Below, in pieces: positions 1-9,481 of a DNA stretch of 44,023 bases. Made by a program: the position numbers and the translations under genes. Origin of the DNA: an uncultured Craurococcus sp. (lineage in GTDB: Bacteria > Pseudomonadota > Alphaproteobacteria > Acetobacterales > Acetobacteraceae). Position 1 is the stretch's first letter. Each line of letters begins with the position of its first letter. Location of the stretch: positions 1-44,023 of the forward strand of contig CADCTD010000156.1 of the NCBI GenBank assembly GCA_902805545.1, in the 5' to 3' direction. The notes beneath the pieces were generated by a model. That model searched no databases and had not been told where the DNA came from. It worked only from the letters and a program-made list of their open reading frames with translations.

Positions 1-134
1 GGGAGGTGGGCGCGGCGCGGGGGCGGCGGGGCGGACGCTGCTGGGCGGCGGCGGGGCCGGCGCATCATCCTCGAATGTGACGGCGGCGGCGGCCGGCCAG
101 GCGAGCAGCAGCAGCAGGGCGAGCGGGAGACGTC

Positions 135-138
<4 letters not shown>
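1..138 (-). CDS. Secreted protein, N-terminal fragment (cut by window edge)
   Basis: The ATG at 138 overlaps the TGA of the upstream kinase gene (ATGA), so the two are translationally coupled. The frame stays open to base 1, giving 46 residues. The protein begins with a clear signal peptide: MRRLP, a run of Ala/Leu, then AWPAAAA with likely signal peptidase I cleavage before VTFEDD. A Pro/Ala-rich low-complexity stretch follows. There is no lipobox Cys. The rest lies outside the window, so no family can be assigned. Its position directly behind a membrane Ser/Thr kinase suggests an envelope role in the same pathway, but that is inference only. Confidence 0.75.
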
Positions 139-1955
<1,817 letters not shown>

Positions 1956-2328
1956 GGTGCGCCGAAGCCGCCGCCGGCCCGAGGGGCGGATCCTGCCATC
2001 AGCGCGGCATCACCCTGCATCGCCAGTCACCAAGTACCGAGAGGTGCGACATTGCAGGCGCCGCCAAGTCGGGGCAAGCGCCTGTCCGGAGCGGGGAATG
2101 GTATTGGCCAAGTTGTTACTCGTTTCGGCTGGAATTTCGCCAAGGGGTTTAAGTCGACCGTTTCGGGCCATCCCGGACAGTAGCCGGCATCGTGCTCACC
2201 GCGCAACGTGACGCGGGCGACACGTGACTTTCCGGAAAGGAACCGAATCTCACGGGCTCGTCGATTGCGAGGGTGAAACGGGCGGCTGACATTCCGCCCG
2301 AAATCAGCGTCGAGGCCGAGCGGCAGGC
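1956..2328. other. Divergent intergenic region between kinase and GT2 genes
   Basis: This 373-base gap separates two divergent genes and must carry both promoters. I see no convincing coding frame. It is less GC-rich than its surroundings around 2095-2165 (TTGGCCAAGTTGTTACTC, GGGGTTTAAG). A GGAACC hexamer at 2239-2244 resembles the -35 element of alphaproteobacterial general-stress (EcfG) promoters. No matching CGTT lies at the usual spacing, so I do not call it a promoter. Confidence 0.5.
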
Positions 2329-3375
2329 ATGTCCAGAACTCTCCCGGTAAGCCTTTCGGACCCGATGCCGCCAGGGAAGGAAGTCCTCGTCACCGCCTGC
2401 ATCTGCACCCATGACCGCACCCGCTACCTGCGGCATTGCCTCGGGAGCCTGCGGCACCAGAGCGTCGGCTCCGAGGGTTTCGAGATCGTGGTGGTCGACA
2501 GCGGCTCGCCGCCGGCCGCGGCGGCGGAGATGCAGCGCCTGGTCGCGGAGTTGCCGAATGCGCGGCTCATCCGCCTGGAGGAGACCGGCATCAGCCTCGC
2601 CCGCAATGCCGGGGCGCTCGCGGCGCGGGGCGCGTATATCGCCTATATCGACGACGATGCGCTGGCGGCGCCCGACTGGATCGAGCAGATCATGGCCGCG
2701 GTGCGGGAGCAGCCGGTGCCGCCGGCCGTGCTCAGCGGCCGCGCCCTGCCGATCTGGGAGGCGCCGCTGCCGGCGTGGTGGCCAGAGAGCCTGCGCGGCA
2801 TCCTCACCATCACCGAATGGGAGGGGCGTGGCGAGTACCGCACCGCCGAGGTGCCGGCGGGGCTCGGCCCCTGTGGCGCCAACCTGATCGTCGAGCGGGC
2901 GGCCATGCTTGCCGCCTCCGGCTTCGCCGAGGATCTCGGGCGGCGCGGCGGCCTGCTGCTCTCCGACGAGGATGTGCATCTCGCCTGGAAGCTGCAGGAC
3001 GGCGGACGGTCCGCGCGGCACGACTCGCGCATCACGGTGCACCACTGCATCCAGGCGCGGCGGCTGACAGTGGCCTGGCTGCTGCGACGGCTCTACTGGC
3101 AGGGCGCCTCCTCGGTGCTGACGCGGCTGATGCTCGGCCATCCGCGCATGGTCCGGAGCGAGCTGCCGCGGCGGCTGGCGCTGGCGCTGGTGCTGGCGCC
3201 GCTCGCCCTGGTGCCGGAGCGGAGCAGCGCGCTGATCGGCCTGCGCTGGCGCCTGGCCTATGCGCAGGGCTTCGTCCGCATGGCGATCAGCGAGCTGCTG
3301 CGGGCGGACACCGCGGGCATCGAGGTCAGCTCGCGTGCCCTCGCGGAGAATGCGGCGCGCGGGACGATGGGCTGA
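2329..3375 (+). CDS. Family 2 glycosyltransferase
   Basis: A 348-residue GT-A fold glycosyltransferase. The N-terminal domain starts with VTACICTHDR (21-30), continues with IVVVDSGS (53-60) for the nucleotide-sugar pocket and has an IDDD motif (107-110) for metal and diphosphate binding. A GPCGANLI segment and a DEDVHLAWKL acceptor-side motif follow. The C-terminal third has hydrophobic stretches (LALALVLAPLALV), suggesting membrane association. It would add a sugar to a lipid-linked or exported glycan. An in-frame ATG at 2365 is an alternative start. The gene is convergent with the glycosyltransferase ending at 3382, only 6 bases away, and belongs to the glycan-modification neighbourhood running to 14321. 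Donor and acceptor cannot be read from the sequence. Confidence 0.92.
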   Translation: MSRTLPVSLSDPMPPGKEVLVTACICTHDRTRYLRHCLGSLRHQSVGSEGFEIVVVDSGSPPAAAAEMQRLVAELPNARLIRLEETGISLARNAGALAARGAYIAYIDDDALAAPDWIEQIMAAVREQPVPPAVLSGRALPIWEAPLPAWWPESLRGILTITEWEGRGEYRTAEVPAGLGPCGANLIVERAAMLAASGFAEDLGRRGGLLLSDEDVHLAWKLQDGGRSARHDSRITVHHCIQARRLTVAWLLRRLYWQGASSVLTRLMLGHPRMVRSELPRRLALALVLAPLALVPERSSALIGLRWRLAYAQGFVRMAISELLRADTAGIEVSSRALAENAARGTMG

Positions 3376-3381
3376 GGCGTC

Positions 3382-4473
3382 TCAGCCGGGCGCGGGGACG
3401 AGGGCCATCGCCTCCGCGCGGGCCTCGGCCCATGCGGCCGTGTCGCGCAGCAGGCCGAGCGCCCGGAGCTGCTCCGGCCCGGCATAGCGCAGGCTGCGCG
3501 CGCCGTGCAGCGTGAAGTCCGGGTCGCGCTTCAGCGCCGCGAGGTAGCGGCGATACTCGGCCGAGCCGTCGTAATGCGCGTCGCGCGCCACCGCATCCAG
3601 CACGCGGGCGTGGAAGTCCTGCAGGAACTTGAAATGCAGCAGCACGCCGCTCGGCTGCCCGGCGGCGAGGGCGAGCGGTGCCACCGAATGCGCCGAGCGG
3701 AACGCCATGCCCTCCCGCCAGCGCAGCAGCGGCAGCTTGGTGAGGTTGGGCGAGCGGCGCGGCGCCAGGCGGGCATACCAGGCCGCGCGGCGCAAGGGCG
3801 GCAGGCGCCAGCCGAGATTGTAGAGCTTCTGGTGGAGGAAGCGCGCCGGTCGGGTCGGGATCGCCTCGGGGAAGAAGAGGCGCTCGCGGAGGCCGCCATA
3901 GGTGGCGATGTAGGGACAATCCGGTTCTGGCTCCTGGCGGAGCTGCGGCGGCTCGAACCAGGGGGCGACATCGAGCAGGTCCTGCTCCGGCCGGTAGCGT
4001 GTCGCATGCAGCGGCTCGCGCGGGAAAAGGTCGAGCATCACGGTCGTGAGCCCCTCGGAGCCGAGCCGGTCGAGATGGCCGCAGAGCCGGGGCAGGGCGC
4101 CGGGCGCGTCGCTGCCGGGGAAGACCAGCGTCTCGTCAGCGTCGAAGAGCAGGACCCAGTGGCCGCCGGCGTGGCGGTCCAGAGCCGCATTCACCCAGTC
4201 GATGCCGAAATGCGCCTCGGCGTAGCGGCCCGGCGCCTCGACGACATGCAGGCGCGGATGGCGGAGCGCGATCTCCCGCGTCGCATCCGTCGAGCGGTTG
4301 TCGATGAGGATGATCGGGCCGATGCCGAGATGCCGGGCATGCCGGATCGCGGCGTCGAGGCGCAGCGCCTCGTTGCGGGCGACGACGATGCCGAGGACCT
4401 CGCCCGGCCGTGGCGCGGGGGCGGGGCCGATCAGCCGCAGGCCGAAGGGCAGGGCATCCTCAGGCGGCGTCAT
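3382..4473 (-). CDS. Glycosyltransferase, Glyco_tranf_2_4-like
   Basis: A 363-residue protein. GIVVARNEALRLDA (28-41), ILIDNRSTDAT (55-65) and FDADE (110-114) match the single-domain GT2-like family often annotated as Glyco_tranf_2_4, which acts on surface glycans. I place the start at the ATG at 4473, where the frame overlaps the end of the acetyltransferase gene by 14 bases. An upstream ATG at 4503 would add ten residues with no homology-like character. It is the last gene of the minus-strand operon beginning with the carrier protein at 9285. The C-terminal half has conserved-looking aromatic and His residues but no domain I recognise. Confidence 0.87.
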   Translation of the reverse strand: MTPPEDALPFGLRLIGPAPAPRPGEVLGIVVARNEALRLDAAIRHARHLGIGPIILIDNRSTDATREIALRHPRLHVVEAPGRYAEAHFGIDWVNAALDRHAGGHWVLLFDADETLVFPGSDAPGALPRLCGHLDRLGSEGLTTVMLDLFPREPLHATRYRPEQDLLDVAPWFEPPQLRQEPEPDCPYIATYGGLRERLFFPEAIPTRPARFLHQKLYNLGWRLPPLRRAAWYARLAPRRSPNLTKLPLLRWREGMAFRSAHSVAPLALAAGQPSGVLLHFKFLQDFHARVLDAVARDAHYDGSAEYRRYLAALKRDPDFTLHGARSLRYAGPEQLRALGLLRDTAAWAEARAEAMALVPAPG

Positions 4474-5164
4474 GCTGGGCCCTGGGCATAGGAAGGCTCT
4501 CACGCGCGTGGCCGGACGAGGAGAAATTGGCGTCGCGCAGCCAATGGGAGATCGCGGCCCGGCGCTCCGGCCACTCCTCCTCGAGCAGCGAGAAATAGGC
4601 CGTGTCGCGGCGATGGGCGCGTACGACCATATGCGCGCGCAGCACGCCCTCGAAGCGGAAGCCGAGCCGCTCCGCCGCGCGGCGGGAGGCTGCGTTCAGC
4701 GTGTTGCACTTCCAGGACACGCGCCGGTAGCCGAGGCGGAAGGCGAGGTCGAGCAGCAGGAACATCGCCTCCGTGGCCGCGCGGGTGCGGGCGAGGCCGG
4801 GCGGGAACCAGATGTTGCCGAGCTCGATCGCCGCATCCGCCGGACGGATGTCGAGGAGCGCGAGCCACCCGGCCGCGGGGCCAGGCCTGCCGTCGGCGCC
4901 ATGGGGCCGCACCGCCCAGACCAGCTCGCCCTTGCTGACGGCCATGAAGCGCAGGTAGCCGGCGAAGGCGGCGCGATCGGCGAAGGGACCGACGGGCAGC
5001 CAGCGCCAGCTCTCGGCCGATTGCTGCGCGGCGGGCCAGAGCTCCTCCGCATGCGCCGCCGCCAGCGGCTCCAGCGTCACGCTGGCGCCGGCGATGGCGG
5101 CGTGCTCCGGCCGCGGGCGCGGTGCGGGATCGACGGGCTCGCCGAGCAAATCCATCCCCTCCAT
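4460..5164 (-). CDS. GNAT family N-acetyltransferase (RimJ/RimL type)
   Basis: A 234-residue GNAT protein. VTLEPLAAAHAEEL opens the fold, AIELGNIWFPPGLARTRAATEA (here in part) forms the acetyl-CoA-binding beta4/alpha3 region, and NAASRRAAERLGFRFEGVLR is the classic C-terminal RimJ/RimL motif. It transfers an acyl group from acetyl-CoA to an amine, either a protein N-terminus or a small molecule or sugar amine. The start ATG at 5164 overlaps the stop of the acyltransferase gene (TGATG). ATG at 5155 (MDLLGEP) is a possible alternative. Tight coupling to a carrier-protein operon makes a tailoring role on the same glycan or aminoacyl group plausible. The substrate is unknown. Confidence 0.9.
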   Translation of the reverse strand: MEGMDLLGEPVDPAPRPRPEHAAIAGASVTLEPLAAAHAEELWPAAQQSAESWRWLPVGPFADRAAFAGYLRFMAVSKGELVWAVRPHGADGRPGPAAGWLALLDIRPADAAIELGNIWFPPGLARTRAATEAMFLLLDLAFRLGYRRVSWKCNTLNAASRRAAERLGFRFEGVLRAHMVVRAHRRDTAYFSLLEEEWPERRAAISHWLRDANFSSSGHARESLPMPRAQHDAA

Positions 5165-6333
5165 CAGCCGAAGCGCCGCCCGCCGGCGAGGAAGGCGTAG
5201 AGGGCGGGCGAGAGGCGGTAGATCACCGCTGCGCAGACGGCTGCGATCGAGATCGTGACGGCGACGCTGGCGGCGTAATGCGCGAGCATCCAGATATCCG
5301 TCTCTTCCGGCACCAGGCGCCAGAGGAGGTACTTCACGAAGATGATGATGGGGAAATGCGCCGCATGGAGGAAGAAGGCGAAGCCGCCATAGCGGGCGAA
5401 GAACCCGCCGAGCTGCGTCGTGGCGAGGCGGAGGCAGAGGCCCCAGCAGGCAGCGACGCCGAGCGGGCGGGCGAGGCGCGTTGCGAGGTCGAGCATGTCC
5501 TCATGCGGCGGCGTGGTCGGGTCGAACCAGAGCGGCGCCAGCGCCCGCAGCGCCATCAGCACCGCATAGGCGACCAGCAGGATCTTGGCGGTGCGCCAGG
5601 ATATGTTCAGCGACACCTGCCGCATGCGGGCGAAGCCGCCGAGGAAGAAGAAGAACAGCACGTCGGTGCGGATGAAGATGCCGAAGGTGAGGTCGAGCAC
5701 CCAGGAGGCGCCGAGCACCACCACGCCCGCCAGCGGCGCATGGCGCAGCACGAGCCAGAGGAGCGGGCTCACCAGCACCGAGAGGAAGAGGTCCCGCACG
5801 AACCAGAACTGGAAGGCGATCGGCAGGCCGGTGATGCCGAAGACCGCGTCGAGCACGCCGAAGAGGCTCGGCTCCGCGAAGTCGAACCGGAACTCGCCGA
5901 GCAGGCCGGTGGTCGGGGCGAGGGCGTAGAGGGTCAGGCCGACCGCGATGGTGGCGAGGTTCCAGGTGATCAGCGGGAAGAGCAGCGAGCCGATGCGGTT
6001 GCGCATCCGCCGGATGATGGTCTGCAGCGGATGGTCGGCGAGGCCGAAGAAGAGCCAGCCGGAGATGGTGCTGAGCAGCGGCACCGCGCTGAAGAAGAAC
6101 AGCAGGATGAAGCTGTTCACGAAGGTGGCGAAGGGGTGGCTGTCCGGGTCGAAGCCGGTGAAGGGCGAGACCCGGCTGTTCGGGAAGGAGAAGTAATGGA
6201 GGAAGACCAGGCCGATGACGAGCACCACCCGCGCCACCTCGATGGTCGTCGGCAGGCTGGCGGGCATGCTGCGCGAGGCCTCGGCCTGCGCGACGGGTCT
6301 TTCGGAGGAAAGCGCGGACTGGAGGATGCTCAT
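5164..6333 (-). CDS. Acyltransferase family 3 membrane protein
   Basis: A 389-residue integral membrane protein with about ten hydrophobic segments. The first helix holds VLVIGLVFLHYFSF, whose His46 is the conserved catalytic-type His of acyltransferase-3 proteins (OafA/YrhL group). These move acyl groups across the inner membrane onto sugars of exported glycans. The frame is open far upstream, but only from MSILQS at 6333 does the sequence look like this family, so I start there. It lies 23 bases downstream of the double hydrolase and overlaps the GNAT gene by one base. In this operon it is the best candidate for the enzyme that hands an acyl group (possibly aminoacyl) to the glycan. Confidence 0.9.
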   Translation of the reverse strand: MSILQSALSSERPVAQAEASRSMPASLPTTIEVARVVLVIGLVFLHYFSFPNSRVSPFTGFDPDSHPFATFVNSFILLFFFSAVPLLSTISGWLFFGLADHPLQTIIRRMRNRIGSLLFPLITWNLATIAVGLTLYALAPTTGLLGEFRFDFAEPSLFGVLDAVFGITGLPIAFQFWFVRDLFLSVLVSPLLWLVLRHAPLAGVVVLGASWVLDLTFGIFIRTDVLFFFFLGGFARMRQVSLNISWRTAKILLVAYAVLMALRALAPLWFDPTTPPHEDMLDLATRLARPLGVAACWGLCLRLATTQLGGFFARYGGFAFFLHAAHFPIIIFVKYLLWRLVPEETDIWMLAHYAASVAVTISIAAVCAAVIYRLSPALYAFLAGGRRFG

Positions 6334-6356
6334 GGCGTTCGTCCCGGCTGGTCTTG

Positions 6357-8018
6357 TTATGTCGTATGGAGCGGGATGGCGAAGGCAGGGCGGGGCTGTG
6401 CTGCGGCAGGGCGGGGCTGACGATGGTGCCGGAACAGCTCCTCCTCGATTGCAGCGATGAACTCGTCCTGCATCGCACGCGGGTTGATGGCGTGGTCGGT
6501 CCCCTGGAGGACGAGGGTACGTATCGGCGCGCGCCGCGGCAGGTTCCGGCCGCCGCGGCCGAAATGCGCGCGCAACTCGCGCAACGAGCGGTCGCGGTCG
6601 CTGTAGGCGAGGAGCAGCGTCGTGCCGCGGGCCTGCAGCTGCCGCAACCAGCGGCCGGCGCGGTCGAGGCCGGTCTCGAGACCCAGGCGTCCGGCGAGGA
6701 AGCGGTCGGCCTCGGCAAGGCTCCGGCGCAGCGCCATGCGGGGCTTCCGCAGCCGCGGGTTCTCGCCGGGCGGGGGGCCGCCGTCGAGGTCGGGCGCACC
6801 GCCGGCGGCGCGGTCGAAGGCCGGGAGATTGGCGAGGGCGAGGCCGGCGACGCGCACATCCCGCAGCGCGGCGTGGAAGGCGTGATGCGCGCCGGAGCAG
6901 ATGCCGACCAGGAGGATGCGGCGGAATCCCTGGCGCTCCAGCGCCGCGAGCCCGGCGATGGCGTCGCGTGTCGCGCCTTCGCCGAACAGCGCCTCGGCGC
7001 GCTCGCCATCGCCGACGGCACCGCTCTCGCCGATGCCATCGGCGTCCATCCGCAGCGAGGCGAAGCCGAGCTCCGCCAGGCGGCGCGCCAGGCGCACGGC
7101 GATGCGGCCGTTGCCGATATGGTGGTTGGCGCCGGTGTTGAGGATCAGCACGCCAACCGGCTGTGGTTCCGCCGGAGCGCAGAGGATGCCGGCGAGCTGG
7201 TCGTCGTCGCCGAAGCGCAGCACGCGCTCCTCGATGCCGGGGGCGACCGGCAGGCGGTCGGTGACGGTGGCTTGCGTGGCCGCTGGCGCCGCCTCCTTCG
7301 CCAGCCATTGGGCGGCGGTCATGAACAGTGCCTTCGGCGGGATGCTGAGCTGCGCATGGCGCAGGAAGGCGGCATGGCCCTCGAAGGGCAGGGCCGTCAC
7401 CGGCGCGCCGAAGTCCGGCGTCGATCCCGGCTTGGGCGGCTCGGCGAGCAGGATGCGGGCCGGGCACGCCTGGCGCAGCAGCGGGGCGAGGTCGAGGCCA
7501 CGCAGGCCGGCGATGTCGCTGTCATGCAGGCGAAAGCCCGCGGCTTCGAGCCAGCCCGGCTCGGGCGTGGCGTCGCCGGCGGCGCGGGCGCCGAGCAGCA
7601 GCTCACGCCCATGGGCGCGGCCCGACCAGACGGGCGCGAGAAGGATCATGTCGGCGATGCTGCCGGGGCGGCGTGCAGCGCTGGCCGCGGCGAGGAGCGC
7701 GCCGAGCCGCATTCCGCCGAGGCTGATCGCCCCGAGGCCGAGCGTCCTCCGCATCCAGTCGCAGGCCGTGCCGATGCCAGCGAGCCAGTCGGCCAGGCGG
7801 TGCGGGGCTTCGTCGCCCAGGGAGTCGCCGGTACCGGGATAGTCGAAGCGCAGCACCGGCGTGCCCGCTGCGGCCGCCTGCTCGGCGAAGAGACGCAGGC
7901 CGGCCTGGGTGCAGATCAGCTCGTAGCCGAAGGGCGGGCAGAGCACGAGGCCATGGGACGCCGCCCCGTGTGCGGGATGCAGCCAGCCGCGGCAGCCATG
8001 GAAGGCGACCGGGATCAT
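6357..8018 (-). CDS. Fused double alpha/beta-hydrolase, exosortase-associated hydrolase 2 + 1 type
   Basis: A 553-residue protein made of two alpha/beta-hydrolase domains. Domain 1 (about 1-240) has LCPPFGYE, RFDYPGTGDS (57-66) and the elbow GGMRLGALLA (101-110), with Arg104 where the nucleophile would be. Domain 2 (about 258-530) has NTGANHHIGNGR, RMDADGIGES and the elbow VGICSGA (371-377), with Cys374 at the nucleophile position, followed by QGTDHAINPR with His509. Separate proteins with GLRLGA and GLCDAA-like elbows are known as exosortase-A-associated hydrolases 2 and 1. Here the pair is fused. The first half probably cannot hydrolyse esters and the second could be a Cys-dependent acyl transferase or thioesterase. 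It sits 23 bases after the aa:CP ligase, which suggests it processes the carrier-bound acyl group. Confidence 0.85.
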   Translation of the reverse strand: MIPVAFHGCRGWLHPAHGAASHGLVLCPPFGYELICTQAGLRLFAEQAAAAGTPVLRFDYPGTGDSLGDEAPHRLADWLAGIGTACDWMRRTLGLGAISLGGMRLGALLAAASAARRPGSIADMILLAPVWSGRAHGRELLLGARAAGDATPEPGWLEAAGFRLHDSDIAGLRGLDLAPLLRQACPARILLAEPPKPGSTPDFGAPVTALPFEGHAAFLRHAQLSIPPKALFMTAAQWLAKEAAPAATQATVTDRLPVAPGIEERVLRFGDDDQLAGILCAPAEPQPVGVLILNTGANHHIGNGRIAVRLARRLAELGFASLRMDADGIGESGAVGDGERAEALFGEGATRDAIAGLAALERQGFRRILLVGICSGAHHAFHAALRDVRVAGLALANLPAFDRAAGGAPDLDGGPPPGENPRLRKPRMALRRSLAEADRFLAGRLGLETGLDRAGRWLRQLQARGTTLLLAYSDRDRSLRELRAHFGRGGRNLPRRAPIRTLVLQGTDHAINPRAMQDEFIAAIEEELFRHHRQPRPAAAQPRPAFAIPLHTT

Positions 8019-8041
8019 CGGCTGCTCTCCTCCTCCCCGGC

Positions 8042-8980
8042 TCAGGCCTGGGGCCAGAGCGTTGCGTGCACTGCTTCGGGCCAGGCTTCGAGGTCGAAGC
8101 CGTGCTGGCGCAGCAGGGCGAGGGCGACGCGCTCCAGCCCGAAGCCGGCGCAGCCGGTATGCGCCGCCTCGCCATCCGTGCCGCGGATGCCGTAGGCGTC
8201 GGCGAAGTGATGGACGTGGTAGTTGAAGCTGCCGCAGGCGCTCAGCCGGTCGGGATCGGAGACCGGGACGAGGATCTCGAATTTCAGCCGCTGGCTGCGC
8301 TGGCCATTCGCCATCAGCACGCCGGGGCGGCCGAAGAAGGGATCGTTGGCGAGGTCGGTCGTCGCCTCCAGGCCCATCAGCCGGAACATCTCCAGCGCGC
8401 GGGCCATCCAGTGCGACTGGAAGGCGCGGATGCGCTCCGGCGTTCCGAAGCAGACCTGCTCGCGCTGGCGGAACATCTGCATGCGCGCGGGGTCAACCGA
8501 GGGCTCGCGGCGGAAGCAGTAGGAGGAGGAGTCGACCAGCCAGCCTTCCTCCGGCAGCCGGCCGCGCGCGGCGACGATCGGATAGACCGGGTAGCAGGAG
8601 GCAGGCGTCAGCACGACATCGGAGGGCTGCTGCGCGGCGGTCCAGCCGCCCTCCTCCGGCGTGCAGGCGAGCACCCGCTTGTGCTCGCGGTCGTCGCCGC
8701 AGAAGCAGTGCACGGTGCCGATGAGCTGCGGCATGTTCTTGAAATAGCCGCTCGCCTCGAAGCCGCTGCGCGTCATGATCGGCGGGAAGCGCATGATCTC
8801 CGCGTCATCCGCGGCGGAGAGCCGGCCGATGAGCCGGTCGACGGCATCGACCAGGCTCTCGAAGGTTGCGCTGCGGCCGTAGAGCCCGTCGACGCCGGTG
8901 GCGAAGAGCAGGCCGCGTTCGAATAATTCCTGGCGGAAGATGTGGGCGCTGAGGCGGGGGGCGAGCTCGGTGGTGCTCAC
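8042..8980 (-). CDS. Amino acid:[carrier protein] ligase (seryl-tRNA synthetase-like)
   Basis: A 312-residue class II synthetase core without a tRNA-binding domain. It matches the aa:CP ligase family known from Bradyrhizobium, whose members activate Gly or Ala with ATP and load it on the phosphopantetheine of a carrier protein. Visible hallmarks: TPASCYPVYP (Cys129), motif 2-like FRREPSVDPARMQMFRQRE (156-174, Glu174) and HTGCAGFGLER (274-284, Cys277). Cys129, Glu174 and Cys277 fall where the family's zinc ligands lie, and the Arg of GLER is motif 3. The ATG at 8980 overlaps the stop of the carrier gene by 4 bases (ATGA), the conserved pairing. Which amino acid is used cannot be read reliably. 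Confidence 0.93.
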   Translation of the reverse strand: MSTTELAPRLSAHIFRQELFERGLLFATGVDGLYGRSATFESLVDAVDRLIGRLSAADDAEIMRFPPIMTRSGFEASGYFKNMPQLIGTVHCFCGDDREHKRVLACTPEEGGWTAAQQPSDVVLTPASCYPVYPIVAARGRLPEEGWLVDSSSYCFRREPSVDPARMQMFRQREQVCFGTPERIRAFQSHWMARALEMFRLMGLEATTDLANDPFFGRPGVLMANGQRSQRLKFEILVPVSDPDRLSACGSFNYHVHHFADAYGIRGTDGEAAHTGCAGFGLERVALALLRQHGFDLEAWPEAVHATLWPQA

Positions 8981-9285
8981 CGCACGCCCTCCGCGGCGAC
9001 AGGCCAGCCATTGGCGTCGATCGCCCCGCCGCCGGCGGCTGCGGCGCCGGATTGCAGCCGCTCCAGCACCCGCACGATCGCGTCGATCGAGGAGAAGGTG
9101 TCGCGCGTCAGGGCCGTCTCAGGGAACTCGATGCCGAGTGCGTTCTCGAGACCGACCATCACCTCGACGGTGCCGTAGGAGGAGAGGCCGGCGTCGAAGA
9201 GGTCGGCGTCGTTGGCGAGCGTGTCGGCCGTGCCAGCGAGGTCGCCGATGCCTGTCAAAACATTTCGAACGGTTTCATGCAGCAC
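8977..9285 (-). CDS. Acyl (aminoacyl) carrier protein, partner of the aa:CP ligase
   Basis: A 102-residue protein of the phosphopantetheine-binding fold. The attachment motif is DAGLSSYGTVEV (31-42), with Ser36 the likely prosthetic-group site. It resembles the DAGLTSF motif of the carrier proteins paired with aa:CP ligases rather than the DSL of fatty-acid ACP. A Gly/Ala-rich linker and a short extra C-terminal tail follow the helical bundle. It is the first gene of the minus-strand operon and overlaps the ligase by 4 bases. It would carry a thioester-linked amino acid in the cytoplasm to the downstream hydrolase and acyltransferase enzymes. Confidence 0.92.
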   Translation of the reverse strand: MLHETVRNVLTGIGDLAGTADTLANDADLFDAGLSSYGTVEVMVGLENALGIEFPETALTRDTFSSIDAIVRVLERLQSGAAAAGGGAIDANGWPVAAEGVR

Positions 9286-9312
9286 GGCGCGATCTCCAAC
9301 GAACAGCCGTCG

Positions 9313-9341
9313 TTATTCAAAGGAATGATTCAATTCATCAA
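9313..9341 (-). promoter_or_regulatory. Possible promoter of the aminoacyl-carrier operon
   Basis: The 196-base gap at 9286-9481 is clearly more AT-rich than its neighbours and contains no gene. On the minus strand a TTGATG box (9336-9341) is followed after 17 bases by GAATAA (9313-9318), ending 27 bases before the carrier-protein ATG. The -10 match is weak. The AT-rich composition and position right before the operon are the better evidence. Confidence 0.3.
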
Positions 9342-9481
9342 CTCAAGATGGCTTTATCGTTCAGTAACGAACGCTGTGAATTCAAGTCGTCACGCTGTCG
9401 GCGCAACCGGAATTACGCCTCGCCGACAGGAGGTCCGCTTCACATGGCGGTGGGTGGTGGCGCGATGACGCCACCCTGATC

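Noticed and set aside
2239-2262. EcfG-type stress promoter for the GT2 gene
   Set aside because: GGAACC is present but no CGTT occurs 16-18 bases downstream.
6334-7467. Upstream extension of the acyltransferase-3 frame
   Set aside because: The extension lies antisense-free but inside the double hydrolase gene in another frame and reads as Arg/Pro-rich noise. The family sequence starts at 6333.
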